The translations under genes and the position numbers were made by a program. The notes under the pieces were generated by a model. That model saw nothing but the letters and a program-made list of their open reading frames with translations, had not been told where the DNA came from and searched no databases. Shown here piece after piece: positions 14,901 to 27,668 of a stretch of DNA of 64,000 bases (positions are counted from its first letter, which is position 1; each line of letters begins with the position of its first letter). This DNA is from Ciona intestinalis (taxonomy: Eukaryota > Chordata > Ascidiacea > Phlebobranchia > Cionidae), in contig NC_020176.2 of the NCBI RefSeq assembly GCF_000224145.3, positions 744,693-808,692 on the forward strand, read 5' to 3'.

Positions 14901-17900
14901 TCTTTAATAAACTAAATCATATCCTAAAATATATGGTTTTAAGCACTACGAAGGTTTACGCATGGTGATTGCAAACTATCTTTATGTTGTGAACAACCAA
15001 GCTCTTCTGAGCAAAGAGTTGGGTGTGGGTATCATACCCTAGGTGCAAACCTGGTGCGGTAGGGTAGGCAGGCATGCCATTAAACTTTCTGCACTGCATT
15101 AATCTGTAAATCTGTAACATTGGCATCAAATTCGTTTTAAAAGAATGCCTGTCTGATTATCCCTACTTCTCTTGCATTCTAAAAATAATTTCGCATATGA
15201 TCGTGCGAGTATAACTTCAATTAATTATAAAGTCTTATTGTATGTATAACTTCAATTATATATAGGTATAATTTCATATACTTATTACTTCAATTATTTA
15301 TAAAATATTGTTATATAGGATCTTGATGTCGGGCGAGTTTACAAGAAAAAGATCACGATCACCAATGTTTCGTACAGCATCAACTTTTGCAAGTTATGTG
15401 GATTATCTGAACATTTAAAAGATTTTATCAAAATTGAGTAAGTTATTCAGTATTAATATTTGTTATCCTTACATAGTGGTTGGGTTATAATGCTGTGGTC
15501 GCATCGAAACAATTTAACTTATTTAACCTTATGTGCAGGGAAATGATAAAAGTTATAACATGGGTGTTCTATTTCATACACTTTCTTCCCGCATACGAAT
15601 TACCAAGCATGTAACTTTGAAAATCATTGACCCCTTTTATGATGACTTTATATGTAATAACCTCTTATAAAACATCTACTTAATAGAAATCACAAACTTT
15701 ACTAAACAATAGAAATCATATACAATACATTAAATAACATCAGGTGTTACATTTATAGTTTCGAACCCCCTGGACAAATGTCAGCTGGAATGTCATGTGA
15801 CATGTTTGTTACTTTTAAACCAATGGTGAGTATGATGTCATAAAATTCAGTATGATGTCATAATGTTAACTATTATTTTGAGTGCAACAGCCAGGGTTTT
15901 TTAATTTACACTCTTTCCGCACTTTTTATTCATTGCCTGTTTAACTGACTTATTTTGCTGTTAATTCCCTTCCTCTTTGTTATTTTAATAACATAATCTT
16001 TGCTATCGATTTGGAGAAGATAAACACAAAATTATATTATTATGTCACACACTTTGTAGTTTTATAAGTTGACTCACGAAGCTCTTTATGATGTCAGATA
16101 AACGAAGATTTGATCGGTGAAGTTTTTTTTCTCGCACAAACTGGACCTTTCTCCATTCCTCTCAAATGCACAACCAAGAAATGTGATGTAAGGATTCCTG
16201 TTATGCTTTGTTTTATGTATGGCTGACAATTTAGACAACCCATTAGTAACCACTGGATCGCATAAACCTGTATGCTATGCTGGGCTCGTTTCTCTTGATC
16301 TAATATTGGCAGCCATTTCGGTCACCACTTCAATACTCCTTACCAAGTATATCGGTGAAACTGTGTATGCCGCTGTGCTCTTAACCTTCTAATATTCACC
16401 ACCCTCCAACCACAGCTTTCTGTTGATGTTGAGTCGATAAACTTTGGAACTCAAGTTGTCGGCGAAACGATTCGCCGCTCGGTGGTGCTACAGAACAAAG
16501 GAGCGCTCGGGTCAAGATTCGATTTTCAGAAAATTCCGGAAAATCCAGCAACGACGTACACCCTGGAGACCTCACTTGGAAGATTGGTGGGGTGGATGTG
16601 TTTATATTTGCATGTTGGGGCAACAACAGTCATTAAAACATGGGTGTTTTGTTTTACACACCATATGCCAGCTTACCAGTTACCACGTGTCCACGTACAT
16701 AACTTTCTGGATGATTGTTCTTAATTTTTTTCAAACTGATTTATAATGTCATAATGATTGATCAGTATTATTTTGTGATGAAACAAGTGAATAAAACTTC
16801 TGTAAACATAGGTAGCAACTTTTCTTAACAAGCAAAAGAGGAATGTATTGCTGTTTTTAGCAAGTATTTATGATTTACAACAATAATTGTTCTGCATTGT
16901 ATTCTATGATGATGAGGTCGCGCAGTGTGACATGCCTTGGGTCATAGCATCTAGGTCAGGATTGGCCTATTATTGTTTTACATTACATATCTTTATGACA
17001 TCACAGACAACAGCAGAGACACCAGGGATGACACCAAATGATGTTTCAGAACGGTTGAAGACGAGCACCACTATTCCATTGAACACCGCACTCAAGTCAA
17101 GGAGGACTCAACAAAGTGAACGTTTAACAGGTTTGACTGTTGTAACAAATTCAGGAAATCTGACCCTGATGTGGTGCTTATACAGTGGAATGATTCTTGT
17201 GTAAAGAATTACAGTAAGGATCTGGTGCTACGAAAATTCAACAGACTAAAATCAAGTCCAACTTTGTTTAGTTGTTGTTTTTTTATTTGTCTGTTACCTT
17301 CAACAGGTTTGGTAACTTTAGTTAAATGACATAACTAGGGGATACCGAGTTCAAATCTCGATGCTGCTACTGTTGTTAGTGAGTTCCCTATGCTAATTAC
17401 TTCAACCCACTGTTCAGTAGCAAAGTACCACCACCAAAGCAATCTTACATGCAACAAAACTATAACTCCAACTTTTTGCTTACTATATTTTATCATTCTG
17501 GTTTTACACTTAAAGCTTTGGTTACAACATTGATGTTTTCCCATTTTTACTAGTGACGAAAATGTCTCCAAGTTGGTCCCATTAATTCACCATGACTAAA
17601 ATGTTGTGCCCTTTTCTTCTATTACACATAACTTAATGTATTTTACTCATTTCACAATTTTATTGGGGTTAGCATAAAAAGTTTCATTATGTATCCGGTG
17701 CCATGGCGTAGTGGTAAGCGCGCCTGCCTGTAACCATTAGGTAATGGGTTCAAGGCTCANNNNNNNNNNNNNNNNNNNNNNNNNNNNNNNNNNNNNNNNN
17801 NNNNNNNNNTAAGCTGGCACGAGGTGTTAACCCGTGTGATAACGACTGTCTTTTTCCGGCCACGTGAGGATAAATTAAGTTAACTTTATTCATTCTTTCA

Positions 17901-20900
17901 TGTAATAAATAATCATTTCCATCACCAGACAATCCACAAACTGCTGAAACTTTGGGGAAAATGACGGAATTTCCGATTCAAGGTGATGAAGAATATGAAG
18001 AACAACATGGAGGTTGGTTTAGCAGCGCGCATGAGGTGTATGACTACACTTGGGTGTGTCTGGTGTATAAGTATACCCATGTTATAACTCGACAGTAAGC
18101 ATGAGGTGTATGAATACACCATGTACGTCTGGTGTATAAGAAGACACCCATGTTATAACTCGACAGTGAGCATGAGGTGTATGAATACACCATGTGTGTT
18201 TGGTGTATAAGAAGACACTCATGTTATAACTCGACAGTGAGCATGAGGTGTATGAATACACCATGTGTGTTTGGTGTATAAGAAGACACTCATGTTATAA
18301 CTCGACAGTGAACATGAGGTGTATGAATACACCATGTGTGTCTGGTGTATAAGAAGACATCCATGTTATAACTCGACAGTAAGCATGAGGTGTATGAACA
18401 CACCAAGTGTGTCTGGTGTATAAGAAGACATCCGTGTTATTTCTCGACAGTGAGCATGAGGTTTTTCTGTTTCAGATTACAGAGACGAAGGAGATGAGAT
18501 AACGTTTGTTACCCCGGCAACCGAATATCAGGCAGTTCCTGATGAACTCAAAGTTGGGGAGGTTGGTTAAGTGTTTGGAAGAGCTTGTGTAATGTTTTGA
18601 GAGTAAAATTGTTGAAGATTAGTCCGTTTTAATAAATATACGTATAATATTTTTTCCAGGCACATACCATTGTTTTAATAATATTGATTTATTTTACTTC
18701 TATAATGGTGTTTCTATGGTATTTATTTATTTTGTGTCTATGTAGATAATGAGTGGTGAAATTGAACCGTTCTCATCAATCAAACTCGACATAATATTTG
18801 CCCCATGCATTCCTGGAGATATACAAGCTAACTTCCGTATTTCATTCACTGACGCAGAGTCACAGCCGGTGAGTTATTTCTACACAATTCCATATCTATA
18901 CAAGTGTATATCAACCTTCCGTGGTCTGTGGTGCTCATTGAAGTCCAGAAAAACTGCACACTAACAACAAAATTACCCAAGTCTTAGTTATGACTATCCA
19001 CATCTGCTAGGTAGCGAGCCAAATCTGGCCTGAATTGTAAGACTTTAAAAACCTTACCGATGTAAAATAGAATCCATAGCCGCTATATTACAAAGTGTTG
19101 GTGTTTTCAACACATTTTATGCTAAACAGTCGTCCCTTTCATCTAATAAACTTTTCACAACTATTCACCTTTTGATTAGATATAAAGAAAGTTGTTTAAC
19201 CTTAACTTGAAACATTCTTAACACATTATTCTGATCTTCAACACTGAAAACTAAAACAGTTATAATCCAATACATTCTAATACAATCCAATATTCTTTAC
19301 ATATTTTACATAAATAATCAATCTTATGTTTCAGCTTCTGATCAAAACAAAAGCGGTTGCCATTGATGTCCCTGTGTGGTTGGAACGCCAGGTGTGTATG
19401 TGTTTTCAAACTTTGACACATTTTATATTTGTTGTTTAATATTTTTAGCTCAGTTGTTTAAAAAGTACTTGTGTACAACAACCACGTTTTTTAATTGACA
19501 CTCTTTTCCGTACTTTTTATCCATAGCGTGTTTAAACAAATGTCATTTTGCTGTTAATTCCCGTTTCTTTGTTCTCTAAAAAACATGATCATCACTATCG
19601 TTTTCGAAGAGATAAAAACAATGTAATGTTAATTAATGAATTTTAATTTTTCCCCAGAATGTGGATTTGAAAGTTTGCATGTATGACAGGTTGTACCAAG
19701 AGCAGATAGTAGTTCATAACAGGTGAAAGTTCAAACAAATATATAAAAAAAAATCATTACAAGAATGTTGTGTTTATTTTATGATCTCTATGTTACCACT
19801 AGAGCGAGCACTGCGCTTCGTTTAAACTTTGAAGTTCCCAAGGAATTGCGTAATCACATGGAGTTGTTGCCGAAGACAGGATACATACAAGCCAAGCAAA
19901 CATTTACCGCTCAACTCAAGTTTCTACCAAGGTTTGAATATTATTTGGCTTTAAAGTTTATTAGATGAATGTAACTTACTTTATCCTTCCATTTGGTAGT
20001 AAGAAAATAACATTCAAATAATTATAGACTGTTGTTAATTGTTTAAAACGCGATCAGGATATTCGGATATTATGTGCTAAGGTGTCCTGTCTTCCCCCAC
20101 CCTACTATATATGACATTTATAAAGCGTTTAATATTACATCTATTATTTAATGATATATATGATATTTATATCCAGACAAACCCTGGCAGAGGACAGCGG
20201 AGGTTTGTTTGACATCGAGACAGGGATCGTTGAAGCACCAATGGTGATACGAGTTGCTGATCAAACTCGTCCCGTTCCTTTCGTCATAAACGCCGTTGTG
20301 ACATCATCAGATCTTGAATTTGATCGACCGAGTGTAGACTTTGGTTGCTGTGGAATCCACGAGTCGGTTGTTTCAACTGTAAAGTTGACAAATCATTCAA
20401 TTCTCCCCCAGTTGTTCGGTTTTGTTGGAATTCCTGAGGTAAATTGTTGTTTTGAGGGGGTAATGTGCCTACACTGGCCTAAATCCTAGCACCCATGGCA
20501 TTCCGTGCTGCGGGTTCCAACCCACTTGGAATAGATTAAAGTTGTTGTTTAATGAGTTGGTTGATAACTGGTAATGCAAAACATTTGTTATATATTGCAG
20601 AAGGGTAAAAGTAAATAAGGGTAGATTTAAGATATTGATAGATTTGTTTATTGTATCAAAATTTATGAAAATAGTGAATTAATGACAATTGCTCCAACCC
20701 AGTGGTCACTAATGAGTTGTCTAAATTGTTAGCCATATAAAAAAAAACAAATGTTACATGCGTGGTAACTTATAAAGTGGCACGAGGTGTATGAAACAGA
20801 ACACCCGTGTTATGGCGACGGACGTTTTCCGGCTACGCGAGGATAAATCCCATTCATCAAAATCATCATTCATTCAACATTAAACAGTACGTTGATATTC

Positions 20901-23900
20901 AACCCAATGATGGATTCGGGACAATCTTACCGCTTGAAACAATTGACATAGACATCATAATCAACGCTAAGCGTGCTCGTGATTATGACTTCACACTCCT
21001 GTGTAAATCTGGGATAAATAGGGAATTCCCGCTCCATTGTCGAGCAGTGGGGGTTCACCCACCACTGGAGCTGAGTCATCAGGTGTTTATAATGTTTCTA
21101 TTTTACAACTTAATTTGTTTCTATAGTTAACACTTTTAATTTCTATAAAACAAGAGAAATAAGAAAGAAAACTAACATTTCTAAAACTTCTTGTTCAAGA
21201 CTTACTATATGTGCATAACATCATAGATTCCACTTTAATCACTACGCGTCGAAGTATTTTTAATTCCCCCAGTGCTTACCCAATTACAAATGCAGGATTT
21301 ATTAAAACAGTTATTTGGTTTATTATTTTTTATATTAATATTGTTGACCTTTTTGCCCCGCGTTGAGAAGTTACTAAATAAATAAATAAATAAACTGTAT
21401 CAAATATTCAACAAACACGCAGGTCATCAACTTTGCCGCAACAGCTTTGGACGATGTTTCCACCTCAACCTTCCATGTTGTTAACTCTCATATCAGTTCA
21501 AATGAGTTTACACACCCTGTGCCTAGGATTGGTTAGTTTATTCAAATACTCTATAGATTTATGTTACTTCTGCTACCAGGCATAGTATATATAATGTATT
21601 AGTGGCTCATCTGGTATAAAAACACCAGATAAGCCACTAATACATTATTTTACTCTATAGATTGTTTCGTTGTATAACCACCTCCTGCCAGTTTTTGAGT
21701 TGTCTGGCCCGTGGTACAGTTGGTTAGCACACCTGTGTCAACTTGCCCCTAACCCATAGGTAATGGGTTCAAGGCTCGTCGCTGCTACCACTGTATACCA
21801 ATGTGTCCTTTAACTTGATAGCGACAAAAAGTTGAATTACCAGGAAAATTGTGATGTAACATTGGGTGTTTTTTGTTCTTTAGGTAAAGGGGAAATAGCA
21901 AAAGTTGGTCCCACTTCATTTGAATTTATGGTCCCAGATAATATCCCAATATCTATTACACCTTCAGTAGGAACGGTTCAACCAGGGGAGGTAACTTTGT
22001 TTTAAATCATACTTTGGTGTTGAGTACAAATTAAAGATGTTGCTAAAACTTGTGTTTTTTAGAAATGTCACATAACTGTGGAGTTTTCCCCCAAACTTCA
22101 TGAATATGATGTCAGAAAAGAAGCTGTGCGTGTCATAGAGAGCATGAGGGAGGAGAAAGCGAAAGAGCAAGAGGAGAAGAGAATAAGAGAAGCGGAGGAA
22201 CTCGCTAAAAAGCAATTAGAAGAAGAAAAACAGGTTTGTATCATATTTCTATGTTTTTTTATTAATTTGATGCAAAGTGGGTATTACGTAAATGTGAAAT
22301 AAACATATTTCAATTTTTACTTTATTTTGTTATAAAACTTCTTTAGTTTTAATTATTATACTAAAGCTGTTTTTAAACAAATCTTTTCAAACTAACCAGC
22401 CAAAAGGGAAGAAAACGCCCAAAACTCCGGCAAAACCCAAAACTGGAGAATCTGCTCCGAAATCTGGTAAAAGTTCGGCAAAATCTTCGGAACAAGCGAG
22501 TGACGCACCTCTTCCTACACCAGAGGAAATTGATGATAAGTATGTTTGTTATGTCACAGTATGTTTGTGATGTCATGTTAGTGATGTAACAGTATGTTTG
22601 TGATGTCATATTTGTGGTGTTACAGTTTGCTTGTGATGTAAAAGTGAATATGGTAATATATTATAGCAGAAGTTTTAGTTTTTGGGATTTTAAAATATCT
22701 TTCATTTATAGTGAATTTAGCAAATGTTTGTTTCAATTGATTTTGCACCCTTTTGGTCATGTACATGATGCCTAGTACAGTTACCAAGAGACAAAATATA
22801 TAATATTACAAATTTTACTGTTGCTTCCAGGCCTATTATACCTATATTTCGTCTGCAAAATTGGTGCTGGAAGAGTCATAACTAATTCCAATGTAACCTT
22901 AACACAATAATCACTTTCCAGGTCAAAAGCATACAAAGCAGCTCATGCGTTCCTAACACGCAATTATCCTGGTTCATTTCAAACTTTTATCATTCCATGC
23001 CTCGTGGCTTCCGGGTCGTGCTCGGATGATGATTTGTCGCTGAAATACAAGTAAGTGGAATACAGTCAAGCTTTTAAAATGTAGCAAGAATTGTTAGTTA
23101 TGAATTCTTTAAAACAAGTTTGATGCCGATGTTCAATGATTAATTTAGCCTGCCACCCCAGATTTACTGTCTGTGTATGGGTTATATGCATTACATGCGC
23201 TAAGTCAACCATGTTTATATTATTTGGACCATCTTTAATTTACACATAAAGATCTTAGTCTTCACTTCGTTTATTATTTACATGAACAATGTTAATTTAT
23301 GTGTTGTAAATTATAAACTATTTCAGGAGTTATTTTCCACTATGTAATCTATAACATAGCATTTTATTTCATTTTCCAATGATTTTTATCTCCCATCGTT
23401 TAGCACTGCAAACACATTATACCTTGAAGTCCATTGTCCTGTCATAAAACCTCCCGTTGTCATAATATCCAACCAAGGGCACAGCCTCACTGACTTTGGA
23501 CAAGTTTCTATCGGACAAAACGCGATTAAACCAATCAGTATTCAGAACATATCTGAAAACTCAGTAGAGGTAAGTTACTATAGGTTATTGTTGGGTTACT
23601 ATAGGTCATTATGGGTCATTAGGAAGTTACTATAGGTCATTATGCAATTACTTTCTATGGCATTATTAAATTGCTTCAACCCAATGGTCACTAATGTTGT
23701 TAGAAGAAAAAAAAACATAAAAATAAATAAAAAAAGAACACAAAGTGACGTACATGAAACCCATGTTATAACGACTGTCGTTTTCCAGTCATGCAAGGAA
23801 AAAGTAAGTTAAATAATCACACATAATAAGGTGACATATACATGGTAATTCATAAGCGGGCATGAGGTGCATGAAACCCATGTTATAACGACTGTCGTTT

Positions 23901-26900
23901 TCCGACCATACAAGGATAAAGTAAGTTACATTCATCTGCCACTCCATCCACCTTCATTCACTCCCTACTTTCCAGCTTAAAGTTTCCGTCCTTGATACAA
24001 GTGGGCCGTTCCAAATGTTGAACGCACTCCGAACGTTAAAACCCGATGAAACACACACCATACTTGTCTCTTTCACACCAAATATGGGCAAAGTGGTAAG
24101 TATTTAAAATCTCTTTTTTTGTTTTTACCATTTTTTTTTTGTTTTTCAAAAACTGTTGTTTTATCGTACTACCTGTCTTTTTCCTGTGTAAACTTTCCTG
24201 TTCTTTTTTATTATTACAGAAGAGACAAAATAAATTTCATTTTTTCATACACGGGCAAGCAGTGGCCATATAAAACTTTAGCCTGACTGCCAAATAATAG
24301 CTCCATGCCCTTTCATTAGAGCTATGCTCTCTTGTATTGATATACTAGCATCATAAGTATAATATATATGGAGTTACATTATACATAACATATTGGTCCT
24401 CTGTCATGGGTCCTAGGACTTTGGCTAGGTTTGGCTCATTACCCCGACATTAACCCCTTAACGAACAAACATCTTGTTACCCACATAACTCTTATTACCC
24501 CCCATATTAACCCCTTAACGAACAAACATCTTGTTACCCACATAACTCTTATTACCCCCCATATTCACTCCTATTAACACTTTTATTCCCCATATTAACA
24601 AATTATCTCACAAACAACTTCTTACCCACCCATGCCCCCTTATGACTCTTTTATTCTCGTTTGGGTAATAGGCCAATCCTGCCTTAAACCTCACCTCCTC
24701 GACAAGACCCCACCAATAAGCATACCCCTTCCTTTTCTCCCCAGTTTTACGAAGTGTTGAAGATAATCGGCCCGTCGTCTGAGCTCGACGTTTGTCTCAC
24801 AGGTCACGGGGTCACCCCGGTCATTAAACTTGTTCCGAATCAACGATTCCTCGACCTAGGTCATGTGATCACGGGGGAAACCTCATCAACTGCTTTCACG
24901 GTTCGTTGCTCATTCAAATGAGATTCTTTGCAATTTTAAGGAAAATAATAAACATTTTATTTTAAAGCACATTAATTAAAAATCGTCTAGAGAATACTAC
25001 TAAAGCACATATTTTATATGAGATGCAAATTGAAATTAATAAATTGTAAATTATTAGTCAAAACTGAGTAAAAATAATCCTATTTTGTCTTTTTTTTTGT
25101 ACAAGAAAGGTTATTATTTTATACTGTTTGTTTTTTATCTGTTTGATTAAGTTGTTTTGTTTTTATCAGCTGGAAAACCAGTCGTCATTAGCGATTAAAT
25201 ACAGCATTCGATTGGACAGTGGTTCATTATTACGACATCATAATCTGCAACAATTACCTGATTTTATATCAAGAAGTGGTGATGAAAGAAAAGCTTTAGT
25301 TGGTTTGTTGTTGTTGTTTTTAAATAAACCTCGTTTTTATGTAAGAATATTTAAACAATAAAAAATGATTAGTTTTGCATAAGGTTGTTATAAAACTAGA
25401 ATTTAAATATCAGTAACTCTTTAATTTGAATGTCATTAAATACTTCCATCACACCCCCTTGTTTAAATTCAGGTCCTCAAAATCACAACGGTTCAGCCGT
25501 ATTTGATTGCGTACCGTGTGAAGGCAACATCAGTACTGGTGAATCTCACGAGATAAACGTCACGTTCCAGCCAGATCAACCAAGCACTAAGTTTTCAGAC
25601 GGCGCAAGGATAATATTATTTAATACGGTAATATATTGTATGGTATTTTACAATATTATTTTACAGTAAAAAATAGCGTTTCTATCATTTATTTGTGTAC
25701 CAATGTTTCGACATTCAATACTGGTCATTTTACCAGTTTTTATTTGGTAATACTTTTATGGGGTAATGAAGTACTCTGGCATGCCATGCTGCTTGGCCTT
25801 GCACACATAAAATAGAACGGTCATAAGTTTACAAATTGGCAAGGCATAAATATAAGCAATGATGTATTCCTCATAGGGTACAGTTTTTTAAAATAGAGTT
25901 TAAGGCCGTTGGTTAAAATCTGCAAGTTTTTTTGTTATATTTTTGTAATTTTTGATGACAAACAATTGTCTTTATGATGTCATACAGGAAGAAGCTCATG
26001 TGATTGAACTACGAGGTAAAGCTCACGATCACATGATGTTTATTGAGGGGAATGATCCACTAGACGTCCCTGTTGAGTCGCTGACATCGGACGGGGGAAA
26101 CAAAGATACAAACGGAGGTAAGCAAAAGGTTCTGGGTTCAATTCCCATGTATGGGACTCCATGTCATAAAGTCAACCGCATTAACTTTAAGGTTAGTCTT
26201 TTTGTTTGTTACGTATTTTTTAGCACTTGATCCGGACTGTATTGATTTACATAAAAATCATCCAACTATATCAGCACCACATCAGAGGTTCACAAAATTT
26301 ACTACGGATATATTAGCTTTAACTGAGAGTCGTTATACCACGGGTGTTCTGTTTCATACTCATCTCCGCTTATGAGTTACCAATTAAATAATTTTGCAAG
26401 TATTTTTTGGGGGGAATTGATGGTTGATAATTTAGATAAACTATTAAGGACCACACAGGTTTGAGCTGTTTCTGATATATTTCATTGTTACATCACAGAT
26501 GCAATCGTCCCGATGAAAAATATTCTGCTTTCCTTCATGAGCCATGTGTCAGAGAAAGGGTTTTCCCCTGCACAGAGAAAGCTTGACATTGGTTGTGTCA
26601 AAAGCATCGCGTTTGCTGCAAGGAAGGTAATCGGTTGAATGTAACTTGCTTTATCCTCGCATGGTCGAAAAAAGACAGTCGATATAACACGGGTGTTTCA
26701 TTAACACATGGGTACTAACCACTGATCCACAGCACTGGACTAATCTCTCATTTTTAAAATATCATATTATTTTGTATGAATGAGGTTCTTCACCACAACA
26801 CACTAGGGGGCCTCATATTTAACCTTAGTTGACCCACAACCCCCAGGACATAATAACTCAACGTTCAAGTTGAAAATTTTATGACATTGTGGCGGCTACA

Positions 26901-27329
26901 ACTTGTGAATCACACTTGTCATTGTGGAAACCATCATATACCTCCTTATTATTTATACACAAGTTTTTTTTTCTTACCATTGTTATTTCCCGTCGTTTAT
27001 TTAATAATTTCATCATTATTAATAGAACGGTGAATGGTCAGTGGATAATATTCAATCGGCTCAGAACGCCGGTTTCAGCATCGAACCTCTCAAATCAACT
27101 GTTGATGTTGATTCAACAAAACCAATACAATTTACTTGGACTCCTCCAGAGAACCATGACGTAAGTGTGACGTCATGATGACGTTATATGTCCTATTAAG
27201 TTTATAATAATTTATTGTTACGTCACACAGCCGAATGTCCCGGTCACTACGTCAGTGTTGCTGACGTTGAAAGGTGACGTCACACTCAACTACAACGTCA
27301 TACTATCCGGCCTCGTTTCGTTCAAATGA
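8906..27329 (+). CDS. CFAP74: CFAP74, cilia and flagella associated protein
   Basis: Forty-one exons sum to 1,727 codons plus stop with every phase matching: 8906-8987, 9400-9480, 9946-10069, 10436-10520, 10991-11109, 11327-11500, 11613-11709, 11954-12091, 12299-12435, 12857-12950, 13486-13635, 14139-14312, 14587-14760, 15319-15437, 15759-15825, 16098-16187, 16416-16586, 17007-17130, 17929-18012, 18476-18561, 18746-18868, 19335-19391, 19658-19722, 19803-19931, 20177-20438, 20888-21082, 21423-21531, 21884-21990, 22063-22233, 22400-22539, 22922-23050, 23404-23569, 23976-24095, 24745-24900, 25170-25302, 25473-25627, 25988-26117, 26224-26328, 26499-26626, 27026-27160, 27231-27329. The product is an axonemal (central-apparatus) protein. 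Acidic N terminus, coiled coil about 55-380, then ASH/MSP-like Ig domains from about 490: VPKEDVTLKPTGGTKM, GREFKGRPFNSKPEVIHF, PPGQMSAGMSCDMFVTFKP and FFLAQTGPFSIPLKCTTKKC follow human CFAP74 closely. A second Lys/Glu-rich coil (about 1140-1240) precedes further ASH domains. It is somewhat longer than the human protein. The small exon 26224-26328 and its donor are the least certain. Confidence 0.93.
9154..9346. mobile_element. Palindromic MITE, TAGTAGGGTG family
   Basis: Starts TATAGTAGGGTGAGGG and ends CCCACCCTACTATAT, with the shared internal words GGTAGTAAACAATGAAAA, GACTGTTGTTAATTATTT and AAAACAAGATCAGGATA. Lies in CFAP74 intron 1. Confidence 0.88.
11840..11935 (-). mobile_element. SINE 3' fragment, antisense
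   Basis: GGACAGTCGTTCGATGTTTT, CATACACTTCGTGCCCACTT and GAGTTACATG are the complement of the SINE tail words. In CFAP74 intron 7. Confidence 0.7.
15520..15622 (-). mobile_element. SINE 3' fragment, antisense
   Basis: AACATGGGTGTTCTATTTCA, TACACTTTCTTCCCGCATAC and GAATTACCAAGCATGTAAC are the complement of the SINE tail, in CFAP74 intron 14. Confidence 0.65.
16618..16715 (-). mobile_element. SINE 3' fragment, antisense
   Basis: CAACAACAGTCATTAAAACA, TGGGTGTTTTGTTTTACACA and GCCAGCTTACCAGTTACCA are complements of SINE tail words. It begins about 30 bases after the CFAP74 exon 17 donor. Confidence 0.65.
17697..17898 (+). mobile_element. SINE copy with an assembly gap
   Basis: The head (GGTGCCATGGCGTAGTGGTA, GTAATGGGTTCAAGGCTCA) and tail (AAGCTGGCACGAGGTGTTAA, ACGACTGTCTTTTTCCGGCC) are present on either side of 50 Ns (17760-17809). 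The tail ends about 30 bases before the CFAP74 exon 19 acceptor. Confidence 0.88.
17760..17809. other. Assembly gap of 50 Ns
   Basis: A run of exactly 50 N replaces the middle of the SINE. By comparison with the full copy at 53247, more than 50 bases are probably missing. Confidence 0.99.
18029..18465. repeat. 71-bp minisatellite, about six copies, in CFAP74 intron 19
   Basis: The word GCATGAGGTGTATGAATACA (or a close variant) starts at 18029, 18099, 18170, 18241, 18312, 18383 and 18454, a spacing of 70-71 bases. Each unit also has GTCTGGTGTATAAGAAGACA and CCATGTTATAACTCGACAGT. Confidence 0.95.
19968..20112. mobile_element. Antisense SINE end joined to a truncated palindromic MITE
   Basis: GAATGTAACTTACTTTATCC is the complement of the SINE 3' end. 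It runs directly into MITE sequence (TTCCATTTGGTAGTAAGAAA, GACTGTTGTTAATTGTTTAA, AGGATATTCGGATATTATGT, CCACCCTACTATATATG). Only the right MITE terminus is present. Confidence 0.75.
20686..20880 (+). mobile_element. SINE copy, 3' part
   Basis: CAATTGCTCCAACCCAGTGG, TCACTAATGAGTTGTC, AGTGGCACGAGGTGTATGAA and ACACCCGTGTTATGGCGACG. It ends CATTCATTCAAC only about 10 bases before the CFAP74 exon 26 acceptor. Confidence 0.85.
21707..21828 (+). mobile_element. SINE copy, tRNA-like head only
   Basis: CCCGTGGTACAGTTGGTTAG, CATAGGTAATGGGTTCAAGG and CTGCTACCACTG match the head. The copy stops soon after TGTGTCCTT. In CFAP74 intron 27. Confidence 0.75.
22540..22645. repeat. Degenerate tandem repeat in CFAP74 intron 30
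   Basis: CAGTATGTTTGTGATGTCAT and variants recur about three times with GTTAGTGATGTAA and TTTGTGGTGTTA between them. It begins at the exon 30 donor. Confidence 0.7.
23573..23645. repeat. Short tandem repeat in CFAP74 intron 32
   Basis: GTTACTATAGGTCATTATG recurs with small spacers. It begins within a few bases of the exon 32 donor. Confidence 0.7.
23665..23940 (+). mobile_element. Two SINE 3' tails in tandem
   Basis: TTGCTTCAACCCAATGGTCA is followed by two copies of the tail (AACCCATGTTATAACGACTG then TCGTTTTCC, and AAGTAAGTTA). The second ends about 40 bases before the CFAP74 exon 33 acceptor. Confidence 0.8.
24449..24562. repeat. 57-bp direct duplication in CFAP74 intron 33
   Basis: ATTAACCCCTTAACGAACAA followed by ACATCTTGTTACCCACATAA and CTCTTATTACCCC occurs twice, 57 bases apart, with almost no change. 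Confidence 0.9.
26328..26390 (-). mobile_element. SINE 3' fragment, antisense, at the exon 38 donor
   Basis: GAGTCGTTATACCACGGGTG, TTCTGTTTCATACTCATCTC and CGCTTATGAGTTACCAATT are the complement of the SINE tail. The CFAP74 exon 38 donor GT falls at its edge. Confidence 0.75.
26636..26705 (-). mobile_element. SINE 3' fragment, antisense
   Basis: TTGAATGTAACTTGCTTTAT, CCTCGCATGG and CAGTCGATATAACACGGGTG are the complement of the SINE tail. It starts about 10 bases after the CFAP74 exon 39 donor. Confidence 0.75.
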
Positions 27330-27389
27330 CGTCATCAGCTATGACGTCACCGCATGCTTATTGATTTATGTAGCAACTATATTTTTCTA

Positions 27390-27395
27390 AATAAA
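27390..27395 (+). other. Candidate poly(A) signal for CFAP74
   Basis: AATAAA about 60 bases after the CFAP74 stop codon. Confidence 0.6.
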
Positions 27396-27668
27396 CAAAA
27401 CAAAGATAAGTTACTTTCTAAAAACGGTGAAATGTCTTATATGAATATTTAAGCTTTAAGAAAACCGTTTTTAGTAGATGTCAATCATCGAAATTTGCAA
27501 ATCTCTACAATCGGGGGTTAAGGGGTGGAAATGAACATTCTTAATAGCAAATACGGTATATAACTGACCATTTAAAATCAATTACTTAACATTATACGTG
27601 GCAATTATGATTATGACGTGATAATAATAACAATATACGGTCGGGGGTAGGTTTGATGACGTAGGGAC

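Noticed and set aside
17750..18264. Minus-strand ORFs across the gap and the 71-bp repeat
   Set aside because: They read through N bases and tandem repeat units; the repeated peptide is a by-product of a 71-bp period.
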